A stretch of 54,296 nt of DNA from Mordavella massiliensis (GTDB lineage Bacteria > Bacillota > Clostridia > Lachnospirales > Lachnospiraceae): contig NZ_JACJKS010000016.1 in assembly GCF_016901695.1 (NCBI RefSeq), positions 1-54,296 on the forward strand. The letters are read 5' to 3'. Position numbers and translations under genes: made by a program. Below are positions 33,048-40,841 of the stretch, one piece after another. The notes beneath the pieces were generated by a model that saw nothing but the letters and a program-made list of their open reading frames with translations, made no database searches and was not told where the DNA came from. Within the stretch, counting starts at the first letter, position 1. Every line of letters starts with the position of its first letter.

Positions 33048-35096
33048 TTAAGAAAGTTCAAACATGTAGAGCTCATGGAGAGCCCGCGTCGCGCAGATGT
33101 ACTTCGCCTGCGCCAGGAGCGGGTTCTCCTTTTTTGCATCCCAGACCGTGAACACCTGGTCAAATTCCAGGCCTTTCGCCAGATAGAAGGTCGTCACTGT
33201 CAGCCCGGGCCGAAACGTGCTGGAATCCCGGTCAATGTAGGAGACGTCAAGGCCGCGGTTTGCAAGAAGCCGGGCTGTGTCAAAGGCCTCCTCCTCCGTC
33301 ATGGCAAGGACGGCGGCTGTCTCAAACCCGTCCTCCCCTCCGACGCGCAGCCGCTCCGTGATCCGTGCAAGGAGATCCTCCTCCCGGACAAACGACGCTT
33401 CCTCCACGTCCTTCCCATGCCGCTCCAGCAGTTCCGGCACCTCCGCTCCATGCAGCCCGGCCGCATAGGATGCGATTTCCACCGTATTGCGGTAGCTTTT
33501 ATCCATCGTGATCCGGCGCACCTTCCGGCCGAGGACTCTGGGAAGAAAGGTCAGCACGTCCTGCATCTCATTGTCCAGCGTCTGGTACTTATCTCCCAGG
33601 ATCGTCATACTGCAGGAAAAGAGCTCCGCCAGAATGCGGTACTGCATGTAGGAGTAATCCTGCATCTCGTCAATGACCAGATGCTTCACACGCCTGTGGG
33701 CGCCCCTCCCAAGCAGCCTGTACTTGAGATACAGCATGGGAAATACATCCTCGTACGCGATCACGCGCTTCTCCCGGGGCACGTCTGCCAGACGCTCATA
33801 CCCGCAGTCGTCCAGGAGCATGTTATAGATCTCATAGAGGTCCTTTGTCACATACATGCTGTCAAACTTCTGGCGCACGATCTCCAGCTCTTCCTCGGCA
33901 AGATCACGCCCCCGCAGGGTCTCATACTCGTCCACGCAGTATGCCATCACCGCGTCCATCCGCCGCAGCAGGGGGATATCCTGGAATTTAAAGTAAAAAA
34001 GCTGGATGATGTCGCTCTCTGACTTCTTCAGCCCTTTGAATTCCACGTCCCTGAAATCCATGAGGCTGTCTTCCAGCAATGCCAGGAACCCTTCGATCTG
34101 TCCGCTCATCTCCTCAGACTGTTTGCGCCGGAACAACCGCTCTCCCCGGGGATCCGGGAAACGCATGCTCCGCTCCAGATGATGCCAGCGGTCCTCGCAG
34201 TCCGCGGCCGCGTCCTGCAGTTCCCGGTAGGCAAACAGGTCAAAGCTCATCTCCTGCACCGGCTCCTCCCCCAGTTCCGGGAGGATATGTGCAATGTAAT
34301 CCGCAAAGACGCTGTTGGGCGACAGGATGAGGACGTCCCTGGACGTAAGGTTCTCCCTGTCGTGGTAGAGGAGGTAGGCGATCCGGTGGAGCGCTACCGA
34401 GGTCTTTCCGCTTCCCGCCACCCCCTGGATGGCAAGGATCTTATCCTTCGTATTGCGGATGATGGCATTCTGCTCCCGCTGGATCGTGCTGACGATGTTC
34501 TTCAGCTTCACGTCCCCGTTTGCACCAAGCTGCGCCTTCAGGATCTCGTCGTCGATCTTGGTGTCGCACTCAAAGGCGTAGATCAGCTTTCCTTTCCGGA
34601 TCTTGTACTGCCTTTTCGCGGTGATCTCCCCCTCCATGACGCCGGCCGGCGCCTCGTAGGAGGCAGGTCCCCTGTCATAGTCGTAGAAGAGGCCGCTCAC
34701 CGGCGCCCTCCAGTCGTAGATGAGAGGGGTCATGCCCGCGTTCTCGGCAAAGTTGCCGATCCCGATATAGAAGACCTCCGCCTCGTCCTCGCCCTCGTAG
34801 ACAAAATCTACCCGCCCGAAAAAGGGGGAGTCCAGCATCCTCCGGAACCGTCTCCGCCTGAGAAGGAGCTCGTTGTTGGCGTTGGTCTGCCTGAGGAGGG
34901 CCTGCTGGTTATCATAGTCCTCGTATCCGTACTGGTCCATCTCCGTGTAGTTTTCCCAGTAGTAGTCGTGCATGCTCTCAATGTCCTTCTGTCCTTCCAG
35001 AATAGACTGGTCCAGCTTCTCTATTTTCTCTCTCAGCTTCCCCGTGACTTCCTCAAGAAAAGAAATGCCTTCGGTGTATTGTTCGTTTCTGTTCAT
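33048..35096 (-). CDS. HelD-like UvrD-family ATPase
   Basis: A 682-residue protein. An N-terminal coiled coil (about 5-60) is followed by an SF1 ATPase with Walker A GVAGSGKTSVALHRIAYLLY near residue 215, DEMQDYSYMQYRIL as Walker B, and the late ATRALHEL motif VI. Members of this group in Firmicutes bind RNA polymerase and remove stalled complexes (HelD), while others are helicase IV-like; the N-terminal coiled coil favours HelD. The ATG at 35094-35096 overlaps the stop of the HD gene by one base (TAATG). Confidence 0.85.
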   Translation of the reverse strand: MNRNEQYTEGISFLEEVTGKLREKIEKLDQSILEGQKDIESMHDYYWENYTEMDQYGYEDYDNQQALLRQTNANNELLLRRRRFRRMLDSPFFGRVDFVYEGEDEAEVFYIGIGNFAENAGMTPLIYDWRAPVSGLFYDYDRGPASYEAPAGVMEGEITAKRQYKIRKGKLIYAFECDTKIDDEILKAQLGANGDVKLKNIVSTIQREQNAIIRNTKDKILAIQGVAGSGKTSVALHRIAYLLYHDRENLTSRDVLILSPNSVFADYIAHILPELGEEPVQEMSFDLFAYRELQDAAADCEDRWHHLERSMRFPDPRGERLFRRKQSEEMSGQIEGFLALLEDSLMDFRDVEFKGLKKSESDIIQLFYFKFQDIPLLRRMDAVMAYCVDEYETLRGRDLAEEELEIVRQKFDSMYVTKDLYEIYNMLLDDCGYERLADVPREKRVIAYEDVFPMLYLKYRLLGRGAHRRVKHLVIDEMQDYSYMQYRILAELFSCSMTILGDKYQTLDNEMQDVLTFLPRVLGRKVRRITMDKSYRNTVEIASYAAGLHGAEVPELLERHGKDVEEASFVREEDLLARITERLRVGGEDGFETAAVLAMTEEEAFDTARLLANRGLDVSYIDRDSSTFRPGLTVTTFYLAKGLEFDQVFTVWDAKKENPLLAQAKYICATRALHELYMFELS

Positions 35097-35695
35097 TATT
35101 CCTCTTCTCCGTTGATGGCTGCCATCTCCTCCTGTATCTTCTTCTCGCATGACTTCATGGCCTGGAGCGTCTTCTCGAACAGTTCATTCAGTTCCCATCC
35201 GAGCATGTCCGCCCCTTCCCGTATGATATCCCTGGAGCAGCCGGCAGCAAAGCGCTTGTCCTTAAACTTCTTCTTTACGCTGGACACCTCCATGTCCGAC
35301 ACGCTCCTGGAGGGGCGCATCAAGGCCGCCGCCCAGATCAGTCCGGTCAGCTCATCCGCCGCAAAGAGGACCTTCTCCATCTCGCAGGACGGCTCCTCCT
35401 CGGAGCAGATGCTGTAGCCGTGGGAGCACACAGAATGGATCATGTCCTCCCCCACTCCGGCCTTTCGAAGGAGTTCCGGCGCTTTCCGGCAGTGCTCCTC
35501 CGGGTAGAGTTCAAAGTCGATATCGTGGAGAAGCCCTGTGATCCCCCAGTACTCCTCCTCAGCGCCGTACCCCAGTTCCCGGGCGTACCAGCGCATCACC
35601 TTCTCCACTGTCAGAGCGTGCTGGATGTGGAATGGCTCCCTGTTATATGTCTTCAGAAGCTCCAGCGCTTCCTCTCTTGTCAGATTGCTCTTCAT
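35096..35695 (-). CDS. HDIG-type HD-domain hydrolase
   Basis: A 199-residue predicted phosphohydrolase with FHIQHALTVEKVMRWYA, GLLHDIDFELYPEEH (HD pair) and SHGYSICSE motifs, matching HDIG-domain proteins of Lachnospiraceae. It likely cleaves a phosphate ester; the substrate is unknown. A long charged C-terminal helix (about 150-199) follows the domain. It is translationally coupled to the HelD gene. The ATG follows AAAGGCAGG. An extended -10 promoter lies about 52 bases upstream. Confidence 0.82.
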   Translation of the reverse strand: MKSNLTREEALELLKTYNREPFHIQHALTVEKVMRWYARELGYGAEEEYWGITGLLHDIDFELYPEEHCRKAPELLRKAGVGEDMIHSVCSHGYSICSEEEPSCEMEKVLFAADELTGLIWAAALMRPSRSVSDMEVSSVKKKFKDKRFAAGCSRDIIREGADMLGWELNELFEKTLQAMKSCEKKIQEEMAAINGEEE

Positions 35696-35746
35696 TTGTT
35701 CTTGCCTGCCTTTCTTCTGCGTAGTCTGGTAAATTCATGTTTTATT

Positions 35747-35755
35747 ATTATACCA
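35747..35755 (-). promoter_or_regulatory. extended -10 promoter for the HD-HelD pair
   Basis: Minus strand reads TGGTATAAT: a perfect TATAAT (35747-35752) with an extended TGn (35753-35755). The -35 region is weak, as is usual for extended -10 promoters. Confidence 0.5.
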
Positions 35756-35811
35756 GATGTTGCGGTCGGTATCCATACGTATATGATATACATCCTCTTT
35801 CCCTTCCGCAC

Positions 35812-35837
35812 AAAAATCCCCGGAAATTCTCCGGGGA
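35812..35837 (-). terminator. intrinsic terminator of the toxin-antitoxin operon
   Basis: TCCCCGG (35817-35823) pairs with CCGGGGA (35831-35837), followed on the minus strand by five T (35812-35816). It lies 25 bases beyond the antitoxin stop codon. Confidence 0.8.
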
Positions 35838-35861
35838 CCATTTATCGGTATTATAATATTG

Positions 35862-36149
35862 TTACATATGTTTTTTGGGGACAAAGGAAAGCTTCAAATC
35901 CATACCCATGCCATCTGCTAATCTTTTTAACAATTTTAGGGAAGGATTACGGGTTCCATTTTCTAATTTACTGATATCCGCCTGATTAATACCTGTTCTT
36001 TCAGCCAACTCTTTTTGTGTCAGATTTTGAGAGGTTCTCGCTTCCACAATAGCCCGAATAATATCAAATTCAGGCTGTAACGCATCATATTCTTTTCGGA
36101 ATTCATCCTCTTTTAATTGTTCATTCAAAAAGTCTTTAAATTCACTCAT
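35862..36149 (-). CDS. HigA-type XRE antitoxin
   Basis: A 95-residue DNA-binding protein with an N-terminal helix of about 30 residues and an XRE helix-turn-helix (LTQKELAERTGINQADISKLENG, centre near residue 55, shown shortened as ERTGINQADISKLENG). Such antitoxins neutralise the upstream RelE-like toxin and repress their own operon. It overlaps the toxin gene by 8 bases. The toxin-first order is that of HigBA and related pairs. Confidence 0.88.
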   Translation of the reverse strand: MSEFKDFLNEQLKEDEFRKEYDALQPEFDIIRAIVEARTSQNLTQKELAERTGINQADISKLENGTRNPSLKLLKRLADGMGMDLKLSFVPKKHM

Positions 36150-36501
36150 TATGGCAATTCCTTTCCAAAAATTCTAATCGGTATTTGTTTGCCAGTCTGA
36201 TTTCGCCTTTTGGCGTCTTCTGTGATTTTTTTATAAAACCATTTGTTAATATAATACGCTGATCATAATAGAAGAAATACAATACCCTGGAAATATCGGT
36301 TCCAATTTTTCCCCGTATTTCAAATATTTCATTCTCGATATGCTTGCTATATGGTTCTCTCAAAGCATTCCCTTTTTCTTCGAGGATTTCGATAATCCCC
36401 ATCAATTTTGCTCTCATCTTGGGTTCAAGACTCAACAGGAACTCTTTTGCAGGTTTTTCACCATTATCTTTTGTAAAAAATTCTACGCTAAAATTATTCA
36501 T
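36142..36501 (-). CDS. RelE/ParE-superfamily toxin (HigB/Gp49-like)
   Basis: A 119-residue protein. FFTKDNGEKPAKEFLLSL, then KHIENEIFEIRGK and RVLYFFYYDQRIILTNGFIKKSQKTP, match phage Gp49-like/HigB ribosome-dependent mRNA interferases; the basic FIKKSQKTPKGEI segment holds the expected catalytic lysines. The partner antitoxin follows. The ATG is preceded by a GGAAGAAAAA leader, and a near-consensus promoter is 24 bases upstream. The spacer is strongly A+T rich. Confidence 0.88.
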   Translation of the reverse strand: MNNFSVEFFTKDNGEKPAKEFLLSLEPKMRAKLMGIIEILEEKGNALREPYSKHIENEIFEIRGKIGTDISRVLYFFYYDQRIILTNGFIKKSQKTPKGEIRLANKYRLEFLERNCHNE

Positions 36502-36524
36502 TTTTCTTCCGCTTATTTTATTTA

Positions 36525-36553
36525 ATTATATGGTATATATCACATATTGTCAA
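36525..36553 (-). promoter_or_regulatory. consensus promoter of the toxin-antitoxin operon
   Basis: Minus strand TTGACA (36548-36553), 17 bases, TATAAT (36525-36530): every consensus position matches, the strongest promoter in the window. Confidence 0.85.
36528..36547. promoter_or_regulatory. palindromic operator in the toxin-antitoxin promoter
   Basis: ATATGGTATATATCACATAT is symmetric at 16 of 20 positions and covers the whole spacer between -35 and -10, the right place for self-repression by the XRE antitoxin. Confidence 0.55.
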
Positions 36554-36655
36554 GAAAATGCAGGCAACCCACTCAGATTTCAAAATCCTCAGACTTCATA
36601 TTGCTGTAGTAGCGCCCCTTCTCCGCCATATTTCCTATCGTCTTTTCCGCATCTC

Positions 36656-37093
36656 TCATTGTCCTCCCTCTCCTTTCCACACCATCTCATACTCTTTCTC
36701 TCCGGTTCCCTCATCCAGCTCCTCCCGCCGGATACGGAACCCGTTTCTCAGATAAAACTTCACGGCCCGCTCATTTTTCTGATATACGCGGAGGGTGAGG
36801 ACACCGTGCCCTTCCTTTGCAAAGTCCAGGAGGGCGGCGCCGATGCCGCATGACCGCTTCTCCCCTCTCACAAAGATCCCCTCGATATAGTCCCCGCTCA
36901 GACCGATAAAGCCGTCCGGACGACCTGTCTCCTCCGTGTACACATAGAGCGAAGCACCTGGCAGGAGGTCTTTCACAAGCTCCCGGCTGTCCTTCCAGTA
37001 CCGTTCCGGTATGAAGCTGTGAGCCTGCAGATTACCCGCAAGCCAGAGTTCCATAACCGTCTCCAGGTCTCTCTCCTCAAATTTTCTGATCAT
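36656..37093 (-). CDS. GNAT acetyltransferase (YjaB-like)
   Basis: A 145-residue acetyltransferase. MIRKFEERDLETVMELW is the usual first strand-helix, GIFVRGEKRSCGIGAALLDFA is the acetyl-CoA pyrophosphate loop (motif A), and YQKNERAVKFYLRNGF is motif B. The SFIPERYW segment and length are like YjaB-type enzymes. Substrate unknown. I use the ATG at 37091-37093 with AAGGG eight bases upstream rather than a TTG six codons earlier. It lies 21 bases beyond the aldo/keto reductase gene on the same strand. Confidence 0.88.
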   Translation of the reverse strand: MIRKFEERDLETVMELWLAGNLQAHSFIPERYWKDSRELVKDLLPGASLYVYTEETGRPDGFIGLSGDYIEGIFVRGEKRSCGIGAALLDFAKEGHGVLTLRVYQKNERAVKFYLRNGFRIRREELDEGTGEKEYEMVWKGEGGQ

Positions 37094-37114
37094 CCTCTTT
37101 CCCTTCTGCAAAAT

Positions 37115-38131
37115 TTATTTCAGAAATGTCTTGTAGTCCTCGTAATTCTTCGCAAGCAGTTCCGGTGTGTTCAGCCCGTAGGGACATTTGCTCATGCACT
37201 TTCCGCAGTGGAGGCAGCCCTCGATCTTCTTCATCTTCTCCTGCCACTCAGGTGAAAGCCATCCCTCCTGGGGCGCGCGCCGCAGCATCAGGCTCATTCT
37301 CGCACAGTCATTGATCGAGATCCCGGCCGGACAGGGCATGCAGTATCCGCAGCCCCTGCAGAAATCGCCGGAGAGCTGCTTCCTGTCCTTCTCGATCTCC
37401 GCAAGGAGCGCCCCGTCAAGAGCAGGCGGGCAGTCCTGGTAAGAGAGGAACTCATCCAGCTCGCGCTCCCTTTGCACGCCCCAGATCGGCGCCACATGGG
37501 CGAACTGAGGCTGGTTCATGTAGGCGTAGGCGCAGGCGGAATTGTGGATCAGGCCGCCGGCCAGCCCTTTCATGGCGATAAAGCCCATGCCGGCCTTCCT
37601 GCACATCTCCACAATCTCCAGATCCGCGTCTGCAGCCAGGTAGGAGAAGGGGAACTGCAGCGTATCGTACAGGCCGGATTCAATGGCTTCCTTCGCCACG
37701 GCGATGCGGTGGTTCGTAATGCCGATATGCAGGATCTTTCCCTGCTTCTTTGCCTCCAGAGCCGCGTCATACAGGCCGGATTCATCGCCCGGCTTCGGGC
37801 AGAAGGCCGGATTGTGGAACTGATAGATGTCGATGTGATCCGTTTTCAGCTTTGTAAGGCTCTCCTCCAGATCCTTCCACATATCCTCCGCGTTCTGCGC
37901 CGCGGTCTTTGTGCTGATCACGATCCTGTCCCTCGTGTACTCGAAAGCCGCTCCCATCTTCTCCTCGCTGTCCGAGTAGGCCCTTGCCGTGTCAAAATAG
38001 TTGATCCCGTTGTAAAATGCCTTCTGCAGCAGATACACGGCGTCCTTTTTGCTGATCCGCTGGATCGGCAATGCGCCGAACCCGTTCTTGTTTACCTCGA
38101 TCCCTGTTTTTCCCAAAATTACTTTATCCAT
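37115..38131 (-). CDS. aldo/keto reductase with C-terminal 2x[4Fe-4S] ferredoxin domain
   Basis: A 338-residue oxidoreductase. The AKR barrel shows FDTARAYSDSEEKMG (catalytic Asp/Tyr), STKTA (Lys) and DIYQFHNP (His). The C-terminal 80 residues have CRGCGYCMPCPAG and CLHCGKCMSKCPYG, two cluster-binding motifs. Such enzymes are common in gut anaerobes and may pass electrons between NAD(P)H and ferredoxin-like centres; substrate unknown. The ATG follows AAAGGAGG. Neighbours are an FNT channel gene upstream and the GNAT gene downstream. Confidence 0.9.
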   Translation of the reverse strand: MDKVILGKTGIEVNKNGFGALPIQRISKKDAVYLLQKAFYNGINYFDTARAYSDSEEKMGAAFEYTRDRIVISTKTAAQNAEDMWKDLEESLTKLKTDHIDIYQFHNPAFCPKPGDESGLYDAALEAKKQGKILHIGITNHRIAVAKEAIESGLYDTLQFPFSYLAADADLEIVEMCRKAGMGFIAMKGLAGGLIHNSACAYAYMNQPQFAHVAPIWGVQRERELDEFLSYQDCPPALDGALLAEIEKDRKQLSGDFCRGCGYCMPCPAGISINDCARMSLMLRRAPQEGWLSPEWQEKMKKIEGCLHCGKCMSKCPYGLNTPELLAKNYEDYKTFLK

Positions 38132-38156
38132 ATGTTCACATCCTCCTTTTCTGCTT

Positions 38157-38789
38157 TTATTTGTGATCCAGCCGTCTCACTGCCCAGGCGATAAAAAGAC
38201 CGCCGGCCAGGTTGCCTGCAGAGACGGACACGAGCACCTTCACTACCGCCAGCGCGTCTGCCCCGGCTCCCATGGCATAGCAGGACAGGTAGAACATATC
38301 CGCCACGATATGCTCAAACCCGCACAGGACAAAAGCTGTGATAAACAGCCATACATAGAAGATCTGGGCAAAAGAGCCTCTCTCAAATTTTGCCCCCACC
38401 AGCACTGCGAACGCGACGAAAAAGCCGCAGAAGATACCCAGCACAAAAAGACTTGCCGGTCCGTCTCCCAGTTTCGTCTCGCTGATCCCTGCCAGCGTCT
38501 CCCAGATCGTGTCCTTAAACCTCGTCACCTGCAGAGCCGCCGCTGCAAGAAGCGCCCCGATCCCGTTGCCGGCCCAGGCAATGCCTGCGTCTGCCCAGCC
38601 GTACCTGCGGTCGTACACCATAAGGGGGCACACCCGTGTCACGAGCATATTGTGCAGGTTGAGGACCAACAGGATGCCCACGGCAAAGAAGAGGCTTCCC
38701 ACGGTCTTGTCCGGGATCGCCAGGTACGTCATGGCACCCATGGAAATGAAGATGCCGGCCATGATACTGCTCATCCATTTTTCTTTCAT
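38157..38789 (-). CDS. formate/nitrite transporter (FNT) family channel
   Basis: A 210-residue membrane protein with six hydrophobic segments. The FNT pattern is seen in the LHNMLVTRVCPLMVYDRRYGW loop (core shown as CPLMVYDRRYGW), in NGIGALLAAAAL, and in VSAGNLAGGLFIAWAV, with the conserved Asn of the pore. FNT proteins conduct small anions such as formate, nitrite or hydrosulfide; the substrate is unknown. It is shorter than FocA (about 285) since the N-terminal tail is short. The ATG at 38787-38789 follows GGGAG. A terminator separates it from the gene upstream. Confidence 0.83.
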   Translation of the reverse strand: MKEKWMSSIMAGIFISMGAMTYLAIPDKTVGSLFFAVGILLVLNLHNMLVTRVCPLMVYDRRYGWADAGIAWAGNGIGALLAAAALQVTRFKDTIWETLAGISETKLGDGPASLFVLGIFCGFFVAFAVLVGAKFERGSFAQIFYVWLFITAFVLCGFEHIVADMFYLSCYAMGAGADALAVVKVLVSVSAGNLAGGLFIAWAVRRLDHK

Positions 38790-38827
38790 TGTGATCACTC
38801 CCTCTCTCTATTTTGACACAAAACAAT

Positions 38828-38863
38828 AAAAAAAGCCATACACAGAATTTCCTGTGCATGGCT
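38828..38863 (-). terminator. intrinsic terminator after the ABC transporter operon
   Basis: AGCCAT-x-CACAG (38834-38845) pairs with CTGTG-x-ATGGCT (38852-38863) with one mismatch, followed on the minus strand by a run of T (38828-38833). Confidence 0.8.
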
Positions 38864-38871
38864 TCTTCGCA

Positions 38872-39087
38872 TCAGTCTTTGAAGTTCCTCACTGCGTTGT
38901 GAAGATAATAGTACGGGACCGCAAGAAGAATGATGTTGATCACGATCTCAATCAGGCCGGCGATGACCTTGAACGCATTGAAGGCATACAGTCCGACGAT
39001 GCCAAACAGCGCTCCCTCCAGATCCATACCGGTGGTATCCACTGTCACGCCCGATCCAAGGATCATCCAGATGGCCAGGATCGACAC
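38872..39087 (-). CDS. small membrane protein at the end of the ABC operon; start uncertain
   Basis: A 71-residue reading with two hydrophobic segments (about 27-45 and 48-62), ending in NAVRNFKD; I do not recognise the family. The in-frame GTG at 39085-39087 has no good ribosome site and follows a stop codon 24 bases upstream. In the neighbouring frame the sequence just upstream encodes IDKG, which would join as IDKGYKLGAVSIL if a single base were added near 39100. So the start may be hidden by a frameshift, real or a sequencing error. It lies 32 bases after the second permease gene and 9 bases before the terminator. Confidence 0.5.
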   Translation of the reverse strand: MSILAIWMILGSGVTVDTTGMDLEGALFGIVGLYAFNAFKVIAGLIEIVINIILLAVPYYYLHNAVRNFKD

Positions 39088-39119
39088 GGCGCCCAGTTTG
39101 TACCCTTGTCAATCTTTTT

Positions 39120-39956
39120 CTATCCTTTCACGGAGCCACTCGTCATGCCGGCGACAAGATATCTGCGGAATACAAGCGCCGCCACTGCGGGAGGTATGAG
39201 TGCGAGCATACCTGCGGCTGCAACAAGTCCGTACTGGATGCTGTCTTTCGTGACAAATTCAGAGACCACGATCGCCATTGGTTTGGTCTCCATGGAAGAA
39301 GCCAGGATCAGGGGGATCTGGAACTGACTCCATGTGTTGAGAAACATGATCAGCGCAACGGACAGAATGATAGGTCTTGAGAGAGGCAGGATCAGGCGCA
39401 GAAATGACTGCACTCTCCCGCACCCGTCTATGAGAGCCGCCTCCTCCAGTTCCCCGGGGATCGTGGAAAAATAGTTGGAGATGAGCCATACAGCCATGGG
39501 CAGGTAGGAACTGATATAGACAAGGGTGAGCCAGAACAGGCTGTCCAGCAGTTCTCCCTCTGCAAACATCCTGTACAGGGGAATGATCGTGGCCATGACC
39601 GGAATGACCATGGTGATAAGAAGCAGACTGCGGATCAGTTCTCTCCCGCGGAATCTCATTCTTCCAAGCACATAGGCAGATACAAGCGCAACCGGTATGC
39701 CGATGCACAGCGTAAGGCCAGCCGCTTTCAGGGAATTTCCAAGGCTGACAAAGAAGCGGCTGCCCCTCTGTCCGCCCGAAAAAAGCTCCGTATAGTTATC
39801 CCAGATGACAGTCTCCGGAAGCAGTCCCCCGTCCCCGGTAAACATGGCATGCTCCGGTGTGACGGAAAGAATAAATGTCCAGACAAACGGACCTGCTGTA
39901 AAGATCAGAAACAGGATAAGCGCCAGAACATATCCCGTTTTTTTTGCATATCTCAT
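39120..39956 (-). CDS. carbohydrate ABC transporter permease, MalG-type
   Basis: A 278-residue inner-membrane permease with six segments. The EAA loop that docks the ATPase is seen as ELEEAALIDGCGRVQSFLRLILPLSRP (core EAALIDGCGRVQSF) near residue 180. The family is CUT1 (MalG/MsmG), for oligosaccharides or polyols. The ATG follows GGAGGTG and overlaps the end of the other permease gene by 4 bases. No ATPase gene is in the operon. Confidence 0.92.
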   Translation of the reverse strand: MRYAKKTGYVLALILFLIFTAGPFVWTFILSVTPEHAMFTGDGGLLPETVIWDNYTELFSGGQRGSRFFVSLGNSLKAAGLTLCIGIPVALVSAYVLGRMRFRGRELIRSLLLITMVIPVMATIIPLYRMFAEGELLDSLFWLTLVYISSYLPMAVWLISNYFSTIPGELEEAALIDGCGRVQSFLRLILPLSRPIILSVALIMFLNTWSQFQIPLILASSMETKPMAIVVSEFVTKDSIQYGLVAAAGMLALIPPAVAALVFRRYLVAGMTSGSVKG

Positions 39957-40822
39957 TCGTAGGACACCTCCTTAGCCAGGCTTCTGAGATAAAAGATCCC
40001 CAGGATCAGCGCGAAAAACAGAACAATATACGTCATGGCAGCACCCTCCCCGAAATTCAGGAATGTAAATGTAGTCAGGTAGCTGTCCATCAGAATGTTT
40101 TTGGCAAGATCACTGTACCCGGACAGCGCTACGATCTCATCAAACACGTTGATCGCCGTCACAGATGTGGATGTGACACCCACACCGAGAAACGGGAGCA
40201 TGAGCGGCAGCGTGATCCGGCGGAAGATCTGCCAGCGCGAACCGCCGTCTATCCTGGCGGCCTCGTAGAATCCAGTGGGGATAGACTGACGCCCCGCCAT
40301 GCAGACAAGCGCCATAAAGGGGACGCTCCGCCACACGACCACGATGGAGACAACAAGAAGCAGACTCCATCTGGAAGCAAGAAATTCCACCGGCTCCTCC
40401 GTCAGGCCGATCCCTGTCAGTAATTTGTTTAAAAATCCGTATCCTGAGTAGAACACGAAGCGCCACAGGATGCCGTTCACGAAGGGAGGCAGCGCCCAGG
40501 GAAGGACCGCCAGCGCAAGGAGTATGCCGGAGAAGCGCACGCGTATATTTAAAAATGTACCTATAAAGAAGCCCAGGAGCGTCGTGCAGGCAACTACAAA
40601 CACAAGGATAAACAGCGTGTTCTGCATACTGTACCAGAAGTCATCTGAGCCAAGTATCTGCAGATAGTTTTTCAGGCCGATAAACCGGATATCTCCCGGC
40701 GCTGTCAGCTTCCATTTCTTCAAACTGTAGGAAAACGTGGCAACGATCGGATAAAATACTAATACACCCATGATAAGAATCATGGGTGTCAGCAACAAAT
40801 ATGGAAAGATCTTTTTTTTCAT
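39953..40822 (-). CDS. carbohydrate ABC transporter permease, MalF-type
   Basis: A 289-residue membrane protein with six segments, starting FPYLLLTPMILIMGVLVFYP. The EAA loop reads FYEAARIDGGSRWQIFRRITLP near residue 195 (core EAARIDGGSRWQIF). It forms the heteromeric channel with the MalG-type protein. The ATG follows AGGAAGAG, 19 bases after the binding-protein gene, so the binding protein and both permeases form one operon. Confidence 0.93.
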   Translation of the reverse strand: MKKKIFPYLLLTPMILIMGVLVFYPIVATFSYSLKKWKLTAPGDIRFIGLKNYLQILGSDDFWYSMQNTLFILVFVVACTTLLGFFIGTFLNIRVRFSGILLALAVLPWALPPFVNGILWRFVFYSGYGFLNKLLTGIGLTEEPVEFLASRWSLLLVVSIVVVWRSVPFMALVCMAGRQSIPTGFYEAARIDGGSRWQIFRRITLPLMLPFLGVGVTSTSVTAINVFDEIVALSGYSDLAKNILMDSYLTTFTFLNFGEGAAMTYIVLFFALILGIFYLRSLAKEVSYE

Positions 40823-40841
40823 ACGTCTCTTCCTGTTCTGT

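Noticed and set aside
32934-34022. Plus-strand open frame opposite HelD
   Set aside because: Shadow of the HelD reading frame; it overlaps the end of the MATE gene and has no recognisable protein features.
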